This document shows, in pieces, positions 7,401 through 13,434 of a stretch of DNA of 13,434 nt. The number at the start of each line of letters is the position of its first letter. Position 1 is the stretch's first letter. Below the pieces are notes generated by a model. The model was not told the origin of the DNA. It was given only the letters and a program-made list of their open reading frames with translations, and did not search any database. This stretch comes from Muribaculaceae bacterium (GTDB lineage Bacteria; Bacteroidota; Bacteroidia; Bacteroidales; Muribaculaceae), in contig JAEEVB010000042.1 of assembly GCA_016287065.1 (NCBI GenBank), positions 1 to 13,434 on the forward strand. The letters are read 5' to 3'. Both the position numbers and the translations under genes were made by a program.

Positions 7401-7915
7401 AACCCGACTTCAAGAAACTTGGCCCGAAGTATGGCAAGATTATGAAGGCGCTGGCTCAGGCACTCACCACACTGCCGCAGGCCGACATCAACCGCTTCGA
7501 GCAGGAAGGTTCTATCACCCTTGATATCGCCGGACAACAGGCAACCGTTGAAACTGGCGATGTAGAAATTATCAGCGAAGACATCCCCGGATGGCTCGTG
7601 GCCAACGAGGGCAACCTCACTGTGGCGCTCGACATCACCCTTACCGACGACCTCAAGCGCGAGGGTGTGGCACGCGAACTGGTGAACCGCATCCAGAATG
7701 TGCGCAAGAGCAAGAACTTCGACATCACCGACAAGATTGTGGTGCGCATCAATCCCGATGAGCGCGTCAACGAGGCTGTGGAGCAGTTCAAAGACTACAT
7801 TGCACGCCAGGTGCTGGCAGTTTCCATCGAGTTGCAAGATGTTTCCAACCATCCTGAACGCGTAGAACTCGACATGGACGATTATATGCTTTATGTGACT
7901 GTCGACAAGGCCTGA
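4418..7915 (+). CDS. ileS: Isoleucyl-tRNA synthetase, IleRS2-like with GXHH signature
   Basis: 1165 residues. It charges tRNA-Ile with isoleucine in the cytoplasm. The class I fold is shown by the HIGH-equivalent region GPPSANGMPGIHH (47-59) and KMSKR (716-720). The signature reads GIHH (56-59): first and third positions are swapped relative to HxGH. The CP1 editing domain is present, with the threonine-rich WTTTPWT (242-248) and GTGVVHIAPTFGADD (364-378). The anticodon-binding region begins after about residue 800 and includes NWYVRLNRKRFW (from 843). A long C-terminal extension lacks the Cys4 zinc motif of E. coli-type IleRS. Extended matches such as AGWDTHGLPVELGVEKSLGI place it with the eukaryote-like IleRS2 group usual in Bacteroidota. 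It starts at an ATG about 60 bases after its promoter and heads the block running to 10475. It is the only IleRS in the window. Confidence 0.97.
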   Translation: MKKFNEYSRFNLSDVNKDVLKQWDSENVFARSIEEREGAPTFVFYEGPPSANGMPGIHHVMARTLKDIVCRFKTMQGHQVLRKAGWDTHGLPVELGVEKSLGITKEDIGKKISVDDYNATCRKEVMKYTREWEDLTHKMGYWVDMNDPYITYKNGYIETLWYLLKQLYNKGLLYKGYTIQPYSPAAGTGLSSHELNMPGCYRDVKDQTVTAQFTVPAQDHPVMKAIMDKADAGFQDLYVLAWTTTPWTLPSNTALCVGPKIDYVALESYNPYNGKPGIYLMAKARVNAYFKPEGAELPLDSYKPGDKVIPYKVIAEFNGNDLLGLHYNQLFPWVKPVDKVGDQIVGNDNGFRVIPGDYVTTDDGTGVVHIAPTFGADDANVARAAGIPALFIINKKMETRPMVDFDGKYWLIEDLDPDFVKNFVNVDLYKEYAGAFVKNAYDPKYTVNGKYDEAAANKDEDLNIYMCIRMKQDGTAFKIEKHVHNYPHCWRTDKPILYYPLDSWFIKSTACRDRMVELNHTIKWKPEHTGTGRFGKWLENLNDWNLSRSRYWGTPLPIWRNDDGEEKCIGSIEELYNEIEKAVAAGVMKSNPYKEKGFVPGDYSEENYNKIDIHRPYVDDIVLVSDSGKPMKRELDLIDVWFDSGAMPYAQLHYPFENRELVDERKFYPADFIAEGVDQTRGWFFTLHAIATMVFDSVAYKSVISNGLVLDKNGNKMSKRLGNAVDPFMAIDKYGSDPLRWYMISNSAPWDNLKFDEAGVEEVARKFFGTLYNTYSFFALYANVDGFDPATATVPIAERPEIDRWIISLLNSLVAQVTADLDDYEPTRAARAISDFVNENLSNWYVRLNRKRFWGGDMTQDKLSAYVTLHECLTTVSLLMAPISPFYSDMLYRDLTGSTTSVHLALYPKANPEVIDKALEERMHMAQTITSMVLSLRRKKNLKVRQPLTSIMIPVLDEKQRAAIEAVGNLIINEVNVKEIKYVGNDEGVLVKRVKPDFKKLGPKYGKIMKALAQALTTLPQADINRFEQEGSITLDIAGQQATVETGDVEIISEDIPGWLVANEGNLTVALDITLTDDLKREGVARELVNRIQNVRKSKNFDITDKIVVRINPDERVNEAVEQFKDYIARQVLAVSIELQDVSNHPERVELDMDDYMLYVTVDKA

Positions 7916-7966
7916 TGCGCCTTGCCGATTTCTTGGCTCTGAATATTATTATAAAACGATACGATT

Positions 7967-8350
7967 ATGGCAAATAACACTGAAAAGACCCGTTATTCCG
8001 ATGCTGAACTGCAGGAATTCAAGGAGGTTATTCTTGAGAAGATGGAGGTCGCTCGTAACAACTACGACCTGCTCATGTCCAGGATTAAAGCTGACGAGTC
8101 CGACCCTGGTTTCAAGGTGCTTGAAGAAGGCGCTTCCACACTCGAGAAGGAGGAGGCCAGCCAACGTGCCGCACGCCAGATGGACTTTATCAAGAAACTG
8201 CAGGGTGCCTTGGTGCGCATCGAGAACAAGACCTACGGCGTGTGCCGTGTCACAGGCAAACTCATCCCCAAGGAGCGCCTGATGGCTGTGCCGCACACTA
8301 CTCTGTCGGTTGAGGGTAAGGAAATTGAGCAAAAACAGAAGGGACGTTGA
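7967..8350 (+). CDS. DksA/TraR-family protein with degenerate zinc finger
   Basis: 127 residues: a long charged helical region (about 12-88), predicted to form the DksA-like coiled coil, then the remains of the zinc-finger domain. DksA proteins bind RNA polymerase through the secondary channel and tune transcription, often with ppGpp. Aligned by eye to E. coli DksA, only the first of four zinc cysteines is kept (C93 in YGVCRVTG); the others are T96, S114 and G117. The fold must be held without zinc, as in some other DksA-like proteins. The acidic DxxDxA tip motif is not evident; the tip region reads VLEEGASTLEKEEA. The gene starts 51 bases after ileS with no -7 element between, and its stop overlaps the lspA start, so it is probably in the same transcript. 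Family is fairly sure; DksA-like activity is not. Confidence 0.8.
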   Translation: MANNTEKTRYSDAELQEFKEVILEKMEVARNNYDLLMSRIKADESDPGFKVLEEGASTLEKEEASQRAARQMDFIKKLQGALVRIENKTYGVCRVTGKLIPKERLMAVPHTTLSVEGKEIEQKQKGR

Positions 8351-9039
8351 TGAAACACCGCATCTCTAATGGCGTTCTTGCCACGATAATCATCGTGGTA
8401 GCGGTTCTTATCGACCAGATTCTCAAGTTCTGGGTCAAGACCAGCTTCTTCTATGGCGAGGAGGTGAAGATTGCCGAGTGGTTTCGCCTGGTGTTCATCG
8501 AGAACAACGGCATGGCCTTCGGTATGGAGTTGGGTAGCAAGTTCTTCCTGACGTGGTTCCGCATTATTGCTGTCGTGCTGCTCATCTGGTATTTAGTAAG
8601 GATAAGGAAGCGCACCGACCTGCCACGTGGTTATGTGACGTGCATTGCTTTTATCACTGCCGGCGCGCTGGGCAATGTGATCGACTGCATCTTCTATGGC
8701 GTGATTTTCGATGCTCCTCAGGCTCCGCTGGTGGCACAGTTGTTCCCACCGGGTGGTGGCTACGAGAGCCTGTTCAATGGCCGGGTGGTTGATATGTTCT
8801 ACTTCCCGCTTTGTGAGTGGAACTGGCCGCAATGGGTGCCTGTGATTGGAGGTCAGCACTTCAAGTTCTTTGAGCCTATCTTCAATTTTGCCGATGCCTG
8901 TCTGTCGGTGAGCGTCATCACGCTCATCCTCTTCTATTCAAAGCATTTCCTTGCTAGCTCTGAGAAAAAGAAGGAAAGCACCGATGCCGACTCTACCCAC
9001 GAAGAGCAACAGCCGGTCGAGTCAAGCGAGAACGAATAG
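8350..9039 (+). CDS. lspA: Lipoprotein signal peptidase (signal peptidase II)
   Basis: 229 residues from ATG 8350, which overlaps the previous stop by one base (TGATG). A TTG at 8347 could add one residue but is less likely. LspA cleaves lipoprotein signal peptides in the inner membrane just before the lipidated cysteine. The catalytic aspartates are D112 (GALGNVIDCIFYG) and D182 (IFNFADACLSVS). Conserved FIENNGMAFG lies at 49-58. Four hydrophobic segments are visible, at about 9-28, 65-83, 95-117 and 178-196. The protein is longer than the ~165-residue E. coli enzyme: there is an insertion at about 120-170 between the two catalytic aspartates, which I recall as usual in Bacteroidota LspA, and a charged Glu/Ser-rich tail after about 203. 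The next gene encodes a predicted lipoprotein. Confidence 0.95.
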   Translation: MKHRISNGVLATIIIVVAVLIDQILKFWVKTSFFYGEEVKIAEWFRLVFIENNGMAFGMELGSKFFLTWFRIIAVVLLIWYLVRIRKRTDLPRGYVTCIAFITAGALGNVIDCIFYGVIFDAPQAPLVAQLFPPGGGYESLFNGRVVDMFYFPLCEWNWPQWVPVIGGQHFKFFEPIFNFADACLSVSVITLILFYSKHFLASSEKKKESTDADSTHEEQQPVESSENE

Positions 9040-9051
9040 CGTCTCAAGGTC

Positions 9052-10158
9052 ATGAGAAAGTTGCCTCTGCTCATATTGTTGATGTTGCTGGTTGCCGTGG
9101 TTGTGGCATGCAGCAAGACCCCTCCCGGGGTCATCTCTGAGCGCAAGATGAAGAATCTGCTCAAGGACATCTACCGTGCCGAGGCCTATATCGAGAACCG
9201 CACATCTTCCTTCGAGTCCGACTCTGAGAAGATGGTTCTCAAGCAATCTATCTTTGAGAAGCATGGCGTCTCTCAAGAACTTTACGACTCTTCACTCGTG
9301 TGGTATGCCAAGAACATCGATGTGCTTAACAATGTCTATCAGAAGGTGGGAAAGGAACTTCACGAGGAGGCCAAGAAATATCAGAAGCAAATAGGTAAAA
9401 CTACTCCACAGCAACAGCAGCAGAGTCGCAATTCTGGAAGGAAACTCAAGAAGTATCATGGTGCCAGTGGTGACACCGCCGATTTATGGACACAACCCAG
9501 GCTTTGGATGTTCACTCAGTCCATGAACGGCAACTATGTGTCGTTTGATTATGCTCCCGACAAGCAGATGCGCAGTGGCGACCGTTATCACCTCTCTATG
9601 AAACTGCTCACGGGTAGTAGCGAGGTGCAGCTGGTATTGGCATTGCAGTATGTCGACGGCTCCATCTCCTTCGTTACCCGCAAGTTGTCTTATAACGGGT
9701 GGCTCGATATGATTGTTCAGGCCGACACGGCCCGCACCGTCAAGCGCTTGTGTGGCTATATGGCCTTCAAGTTGCGTAACAATGCACCCGTGGCCTTTGT
9801 CGATAGCATTGAACTGCTTCGCACACACTTCGATGTCCAGCAGTATGGCTTTATAGGGGTACAGAAGAATCTTTACAGGAACCACAACAAGCAAGATTCA
9901 TCCAAGCAGGTAACCACCCGTCCGGTCACTCCTGTACCTGCCACCCCGCAACCTGTTGCACCGCAGCCTGCCACGACAAGGCCTGTCGCTTCACAACCTG
10001 CAGGAGCACAAAAGATTGAGCGACTCCCCAACGGCCATTATAAGCCCAAGCCTGGGGTGAACAAGAGTGGCGTGGTGAATCGCAAACCACTCACACCCAT
10101 TCAGAGCCTTCGTAATAAACCTAAACCAGCCAATAAACCAGCCACATTAGAGCGATGA
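9052..10158 (+). CDS. DUF4296-domain lipoprotein
   Basis: 368 residues, starting at an ATG preceded by AAGG (9046-9049). The N-terminus is a lipoprotein signal: basic RK, hydrophobic residues 5-19, lipobox VVAC with the lipidated cysteine at C20. Residues about 25-108 match the DUF4296 pattern: VISERKMKNLLKDIYRAEA, then FEKHGVSQELYDSSLVWYAK and NNVYQKVGKEL. A short Gln run follows (120-124). Residues about 145-272 look beta-rich and are not recognised. The tail (286-318) is Pro/Thr/Ala/Gln-rich with TTRPV repeated at 288-292 and 308-312, like a flexible spacer, and the last 50 residues are basic. The protein should be anchored in the outer or inner membrane. Its position directly after lspA is a neighbour pair I recall from Bacteroidota; the molecular role is unknown. 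Confidence 0.82.
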   Translation: MRKLPLLILLMLLVAVVVACSKTPPGVISERKMKNLLKDIYRAEAYIENRTSSFESDSEKMVLKQSIFEKHGVSQELYDSSLVWYAKNIDVLNNVYQKVGKELHEEAKKYQKQIGKTTPQQQQQSRNSGRKLKKYHGASGDTADLWTQPRLWMFTQSMNGNYVSFDYAPDKQMRSGDRYHLSMKLLTGSSEVQLVLALQYVDGSISFVTRKLSYNGWLDMIVQADTARTVKRLCGYMAFKLRNNAPVAFVDSIELLRTHFDVQQYGFIGVQKNLYRNHNKQDSSKQVTTRPVTPVPATPQPVAPQPATTRPVASQPAGAQKIERLPNGHYKPKPGVNKSGVVNRKPLTPIQSLRNKPKPANKPATLER

Positions 10159-10475
10159 AATGGATTTCTAACTATGTGTTCATAGCCGGCAGCAGGCTCA
10201 AGAATCACCTCGTGGAGGTGGATGCCGATTCAAGGCTTGTGAAAGTCACGGCCCTGCTCGACGAACTGGCTAATACAGAGTATGTCGATCATGCCCTGTG
10301 TGTGGTATCACTGCGCCGCAAGCGACGTCTCGAGTCGCTCTTTGCCCGTGTGGCATCGATAGATGATTTTGAACAGCAGTTTGCCAAAGCCTTTGCCGAC
10401 GATGAAAACCGTAAGGGAAGGGTAGTAGTGGCCGCCCTCGATTTTCAGGCTATGCGTCTCATCTTCCTGCAATGA
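10155..10475 (+). CDS. Small unknown protein, last gene of the ileS-lspA block
   Basis: 106 residues. The ATG overlaps the stop of the lipoprotein gene (ATGA), which argues for a real, coupled gene. No signal peptide or membrane segment is seen. I do not recognise the family. The first ~45 residues (NYVFIAGSRLKNHLVEVDAD) loosely recall the opening beta-strands of amidohydrolase-type enzymes, whose frames often begin with a strand, 'G..LKNG.V.VD..G.I'. There is no HxH metal motif and no room for the TIM barrel, so if related it would be a remnant. The middle is basic (SLRRKRRLESL); the C-terminal part (RKGRVVVAALDFQAMRLIFL) is predicted strand plus helix. It could be a small stand-alone protein or a decayed larger one. 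Confidence 0.55.
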   Translation: MKWISNYVFIAGSRLKNHLVEVDADSRLVKVTALLDELANTEYVDHALCVVSLRRKRRLESLFARVASIDDFEQQFAKAFADDENRKGRVVVAALDFQAMRLIFLQ

Positions 10476-10563
10476 CCCCAATACCAGCCCCTTTGTTTCC
10501 GGAGGAGTTCTTGTATTGTGACATTTTATTCTAAAAAAGTTTTAATAACACAAAAATTATCCT

Positions 10564-10571
10564 TATCTTTG
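10564..10571 (+). promoter_or_regulatory. Bacteroidota -7 promoter element of lysA
   Basis: TATCTTTG followed by C matches the consensus exactly. An imperfect -33 (GTTTTA, 10540-10545) lies at about the right distance. Transcription would start near 10578, giving a leader of about 70 bases that contains the mini-ORF at 10607-10645. Confidence 0.65.
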
Positions 10572-10606
10572 CTGAGCAATACCCGATTGCGTCGTCAGGT
10601 GCAGTC

Positions 10607-10645
10607 ATGGTTGTTGCAACTACAACTATATCAACTAAATTATAG
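10607..10645 (+). CDS. Possible 12-codon leader peptide upstream of lysA
   Basis: The frame reads MVVATTTISTKL and stops with TAG, 5 bases before the lysA ATG. AGGTG (10597-10601) gives it a better Shine-Dalgarno than lysA has. Four of twelve codons are Thr, with one Ile and one Lys. Its start lies in GCAGTCATG, and the lysA start lies in an identical GCAGTCATG. A role in attenuation or coupling is inferred; a frame this short can arise by chance. Confidence 0.3.
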   Translation: MVVATTTISTKL

Positions 10646-10650
10646 CAGTC

Positions 10651-11802
10651 ATGTATCAGCTTCCATTACACCAGTTCGAGTCACAACCAACTCCTTTTTA
10701 CTACTATGACCTCGACCTCCTTGCCGACACCCTGAACAAGGTGAAGCAACTCATCGCGGGCAAGCCTTATGTGGTGCACTATGCCGTCAAGGCCAATTCT
10801 AATCCTGTGATTCTTCAGCAGATCGCAGCAAGTGGTTTGGGGGCCGATTTGGTGAGTGGAGGTGAGATGAAGGTGGCTTTGCAGGCGGGATTTCATGCTA
10901 GGCACATGATGTTTGCCGGTGTGGGAAAGACCGACGAGGAAATCAATCTGGGACTTGACAACGACATCGCCTGCTTCAACGTAGAGTCGGTGCCCGAACT
11001 CGAAGTCATCAATAGTCTTGCTGATGCTCGCGGACGCGTGGCTCGCATAGCCATCAGGGTGAACCCCGACATCGATGCCCATACTCACAGCTACATTACT
11101 ACCGGTACGGCCGACAACAAGTTTGGTATTGACATCGAGAGTTTGCCGCAAGTGGTAGAACTGGCACATAGCCTGCCCAATATCGAGTTGCTGGGACTGC
11201 ACTTCCATCTGGGGTCACAAATTACCCTTATGGAACCCTATCGCATGCTATGCGAGCGCATCAACAGCCTGCTTGACTACTTCGAGAGTCGCAATGTGCG
11301 CTTCAAGATGATTGATGTGGGTGGCGGACTAGGGGTCGACTACGTGCACCCCGATGCCTCTCCCATGGCTCCTTTCGAAGCCTTTTTCGATACCTTCAAC
11401 CAGCATCTGCATCTGCGTGAAGGCCAGCAACTTCACTTCGAGCTGGGTCGGGCCATCGTGGCGCAGTGCGGGTCGCTCATCACAAGGGTAGTGTTTGTCA
11501 AGGAAAACCGTAACAAGCGCTTCGTGATTCTCGATGCTGGCATGACCCAACTGGTGCGTCCTGCTCTGTATCAGGCACATCACCTCGTTCAGAACCTCTC
11601 GGCTCCAGTCGATGCTCCCACAGCCACCTACGATGTAGTGGGCCCCGTGTGCGAGTCAAGCGATGTCTTTGCTCACGATGAGGTACTGCCTGTCACCAGC
11701 CGTGGCAATATTATAGCCATTCGCTCGGCAGGTGCCTATGGCGAGGTCATGGCGTCGCAGTACAACATGCGCCCCCTTCCGCCTGCTCTCTTCTCACGCT
11801 AA
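10651..11802 (+). CDS. lysA: Diaminopimelate decarboxylase
   Basis: 383 residues. LysA removes CO2 from meso-diaminopimelate to make L-lysine, the last step of lysine biosynthesis, using pyridoxal phosphate. The alanine-racemase-like barrel shows the PLP lysine K47 in HYAVKANSNP, the HFHLGSQI segment, the glycine-rich phosphate-binding GGGLGVDY, and FELGRAIVAQCG. The C-terminal domain carries the active-site cysteine C334 in GPVCESSDVFAHD and ends with GAYGEVMASQYNMRPLPP, the segment that completes the PLP site. The start fits: PTPFYYYDLDLL at 13-24 is where family members begin. Length is normal. It has its own promoter and is followed by a terminator hairpin, so it is probably monocistronic apart from the mini-ORF. 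No lysC is next to it. Confidence 0.96.
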   Translation: MYQLPLHQFESQPTPFYYYDLDLLADTLNKVKQLIAGKPYVVHYAVKANSNPVILQQIAASGLGADLVSGGEMKVALQAGFHARHMMFAGVGKTDEEINLGLDNDIACFNVESVPELEVINSLADARGRVARIAIRVNPDIDAHTHSYITTGTADNKFGIDIESLPQVVELAHSLPNIELLGLHFHLGSQITLMEPYRMLCERINSLLDYFESRNVRFKMIDVGGGLGVDYVHPDASPMAPFEAFFDTFNQHLHLREGQQLHFELGRAIVAQCGSLITRVVFVKENRNKRFVILDAGMTQLVRPALYQAHHLVQNLSAPVDAPTATYDVVGPVCESSDVFAHDEVLPVTSRGNIIAIRSAGAYGEVMASQYNMRPLPPALFSR

Positions 11803-11827
11803 AGAACTTACAGTCATGATAAAATGA

Positions 11828-11856
11828 AAGCGTGAGGGTCGGTGACTCTCACGCTT
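11828..11856. terminator. Hairpin terminator between convergent lysA and glnS
   Basis: A 12-bp stem (11828-11839 with 11845-11856, one G-T pair at 11837/11847) closes a 5-base loop. The outer 9 bp, AAGCGTGAG with CTCACGCTT, are perfect. On the minus strand the stem is followed by TCATTTTATC, a T-rich tail suiting glnS; on the plus strand the tail is poor in T. It probably serves glnS best and lysA partly. Confidence 0.8.
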
Positions 11857-11891
11857 GTTGGTATGAAGACCGTAGTCTATTTGTCAACGGT

Positions 11892-13434
11892 TTACTTCTT
11901 TTGTGCCTTGGCCCAGCTGTCTTTGAGTCCGATGGTGCGGTTAAACACCAGTTTGTCGGGGGTAGAGTCGAGGTCCACGCAGAAATAGCCGATGCGCTGG
12001 AACTGGAACTTGTCCTCGTGCTTGGCAATTTCGGCGAGGTAGGGTTCAATCTTGGCGTGCTCAATCACCTTGAGTGAATCGGGATTAAGCAGGTTGCGGA
12101 AGTCCTTCTCGGTCTCGGCGCTGGGGTTCTCGACGGCAAACAGGCGGTCGTAGAGACGCACCTCGGCATTTTTGCAGTGGCGTGCGCTCACCCAGTGCAG
12201 CGTACCCTTCACTTTGCGTTCGCTGCCAGGCTCGCCGCTGCGGCTGGTGGGGTCGATTTCGCAGTAAATCTCGGTGATGTTGCCGTCGTCGTCTTTCTTG
12301 CAGCCTGTGCACATCACGATATAGGCACCTTTGAGTCGCACCTCCTTGCCGGGAGTCATGCGGAAGAATTTCTTGGGAGGCTCTTCCATGAAGTCGTCGC
12401 GCTCAATGTAGATTTCGCGGCAGAAGGGCATCTGGTGCACTCCGGCATTCTCCTGCTCGGGATTGTTGTCCATAGCCACCATCTCTACCTTGTCGTCGGG
12501 GTAGTTGGTGAGGACCACTTTCACGGGGTTGAGCACGGCGCTCACGCGGTTAGCGTTCTTGTTGAGGTCTTCACGAATGCTGTGCTCCAGCAGGCTGATG
12601 TCGTTGAGCGCCTCATACTTAGTGTAGCCAATATCTTCGATGAAGTTCTTGATCGACTGAGGGGTGTAGCCACGGCGACGCAGGCCGCACAGGGTGGGCA
12701 TGCGGGGATCGTCCCAACCGCTCACCAGGTTCTCCTTCACCAGCTGCAACAGCTTGCGCTTGCTCATGAGGGTGTAGGTGAGGTTCAGGCGGTTGAACTC
12801 AATCTGGCGCGGGCAGTACTCATCGACAGTGTCGCCGGCGAGCTCTTTCACAAAGTACTCGTAGAGCGGGCGGTGAGGCACAAACTCGAGTGTGCAGATG
12901 GAGTGGGTCACGCCCTCGAAGTAGTCGCTCTGGCCGTGAGCGAAGTCATACATGGGATACACTTTCCACTTGGTGCCAGTGCGCCAGTGGGGTGTCTTGA
13001 TGATGCGGTAGATGATGGGGTCACGGAAGTGCATGTTGTCGCTTGCCATGTCGATTTTGGCGCGCAGCACACGTGCACCCTCGTCAAACTCGCCCTCGTT
13101 CATGCGCATGAACAAGTCTAGATTCTCTTCAGGTGTGCGATCACGATAAGGGCTGTTCTGGCCTGGTGTAGTAGGAGTTCCTTTCTGCTTGGCTATCTGT
13201 TCACTGGTTTGGTCATCAACATAGGCCTTGCCCTCCTTGATGAGTCTGATGGCGAAGTCGAAGAGCTGCTGGAAGTAGTCGCTTGCATAGTACAGGCGGT
13301 CTTCCCAGTCGTAGCCCAGCCAATGGATGTCGCGCATGATGGCCTGCTCATACTCGGTGTCCTCTTTCTGGGGGTTGGTATCGTCGAAGCGCAGGTTGCA
13401 GGTGCCACCCATCATCTCGGCAACGCCAAAGTCC
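11892..13434 (-). CDS. glnS: Glutaminyl-tRNA synthetase (N-terminus outside window)
   Basis: 514 codons from the window edge to a TAA at 11892-11894. GlnRS attaches glutamine to tRNA-Gln. The first residues visible (DFGVAEMMGGTCNLRFDDTNP) align with the E. coli GlnRS segment right after its HIGH motif, so HIGH and the true start lie beyond 13434. Other near-identical stretches are GQNSPYRDR, LRAKIDMAS, YPMYDFAHG, EFNRLNLTYTLMSKRK (MSKRK encoded at 12753-12767) and GWDDPRMPTLCGLRRRGYTP. The C-terminal anticodon-binding beta-barrels follow, including KVKGTLHWVSA and VFNRTIGLKDSWAK near the end. The residues separating GlnRS from GluRS, and the GlnRS-type C-terminal barrels, support glutamine specificity. 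Its promoter is not in the window. It converges on lysA with a shared hairpin between. Confidence 0.96.
   Translation of the reverse strand, partial: DFGVAEMMGGTCNLRFDDTNPQKEDTEYEQAIMRDIHWLGYDWEDRLYYASDYFQQLFDFAIRLIKEGKAYVDDQTSEQIAKQKGTPTTPGQNSPYRDRTPEENLDLFMRMNEGEFDEGARVLRAKIDMASDNMHFRDPIIYRIIKTPHWRTGTKWKVYPMYDFAHGQSDYFEGVTHSICTLEFVPHRPLYEYFVKELAGDTVDEYCPRQIEFNRLNLTYTLMSKRKLLQLVKENLVSGWDDPRMPTLCGLRRRGYTPQSIKNFIEDIGYTKYEALNDISLLEHSIREDLNKNANRVSAVLNPVKVVLTNYPDDKVEMVAMDNNPEQENAGVHQMPFCREIYIERDDFMEEPPKKFFRMTPGKEVRLKGAYIVMCTGCKKDDDGNITEIYCEIDPTSRSGEPGSERKVKGTLHWVSARHCKNAEVRLYDRLFAVENPSAETEKDFRNLLNPDSLKVIEHAKIEPYLAEIAKHEDKFQFQRIGYFCVDLDSTPDKLVFNRTIGLKDSWAKAQKK

Noticed and set aside
8347..8349. 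TTG start for lspA
   Set aside because: An ATG follows at once at 8350 and gives the usual TGATG overlap with the preceding stop.
10518..10709. 63-codon frame across the lysA leader
   Set aside because: It begins upstream of the lysA promoter -7 element and runs into lysA out of frame; no family resemblance.
12177..13121. Plus-strand open frame of 314 codons inside glnS
   Set aside because: Antisense shadow of glnS with the same Val/His/Ala-rich composition and no recognisable motif.

Overview
The window reads as chromosomal DNA of a Bacteroidales bacterium (phylum Bacteroidota), probably a gut lineage. The evidence is: several promoters carry the Bacteroidota -7 element (TAnnTTTG) just upstream of genes; Shine-Dalgarno sequences are mostly weak or absent; the IleRS is the long Bacteroidota form; and the block ileS / DksA-like / lspA / DUF4296 lipoprotein is typical of the phylum. 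Family or genus cannot be fixed from sequence reading alone. I see no insertion sequence, phage gene, integrase, CRISPR array, rRNA or tRNA. Most of the window is core housekeeping DNA.

Layout: (1) 1-936, minus strand, the N-terminal 312 codons of an OprB-type outer-membrane porin, cut by the window edge. (2) 1091-2346, plus strand, a two-gene operon overlapping by ATGA: a hemerythrin-like di-iron protein of the RIC/YtfE/ScdA type, then a LuxR-type regulator with a degenerate receiver domain. It is divergent from the porin, and the 154-bp gap holds two opposed promoters and a small palindrome. (3) 2526-4071, an MlaE-type permease and MlaF-type ATPase, the core of a lipid-transport ABC system, behind a well-formed promoter that moves the MlaE start inward. 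No MCE (MlaD) gene follows. (4) 4072-4417, a 346-bp gap with two different arrays of 9-bp periodicity, an inverted repeat between them, and the ileS promoter. (5) 4418-10475, a co-directional block: ileS, a DksA/TraR-like protein, lspA, a DUF4296 lipoprotein and a small unknown gene; the last four touch or lie close together. (6) 10564-11802, lysA with its own promoter and a possible 12-codon upstream reading frame. (7) 11828-11856, a strong hairpin between convergent genes. (8) 11892-13434, minus strand, glnS for glutaminyl-tRNA synthetase, missing its N-terminus at the window edge.

How the genes fit together: the porin, MlaEF and LspA with its neighbouring lipoprotein all concern the cell envelope. 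IleRS, the DksA-like protein and GlnRS concern translation and its control. The di-iron protein and its regulator look like a small stress-response pair (nitric oxide, oxygen or iron-sulfur damage). No clearly new multi-gene system is visible. The most interesting points are the GXHH active-site signature of IleRS, linked in other bacteria to extreme mupirocin resistance; the di-iron protein paired with a regulator that cannot be phosphorylated in the usual way; the 9-bp arrays before ileS; and a threonine-rich mini-ORF ending 5 bases before lysA.
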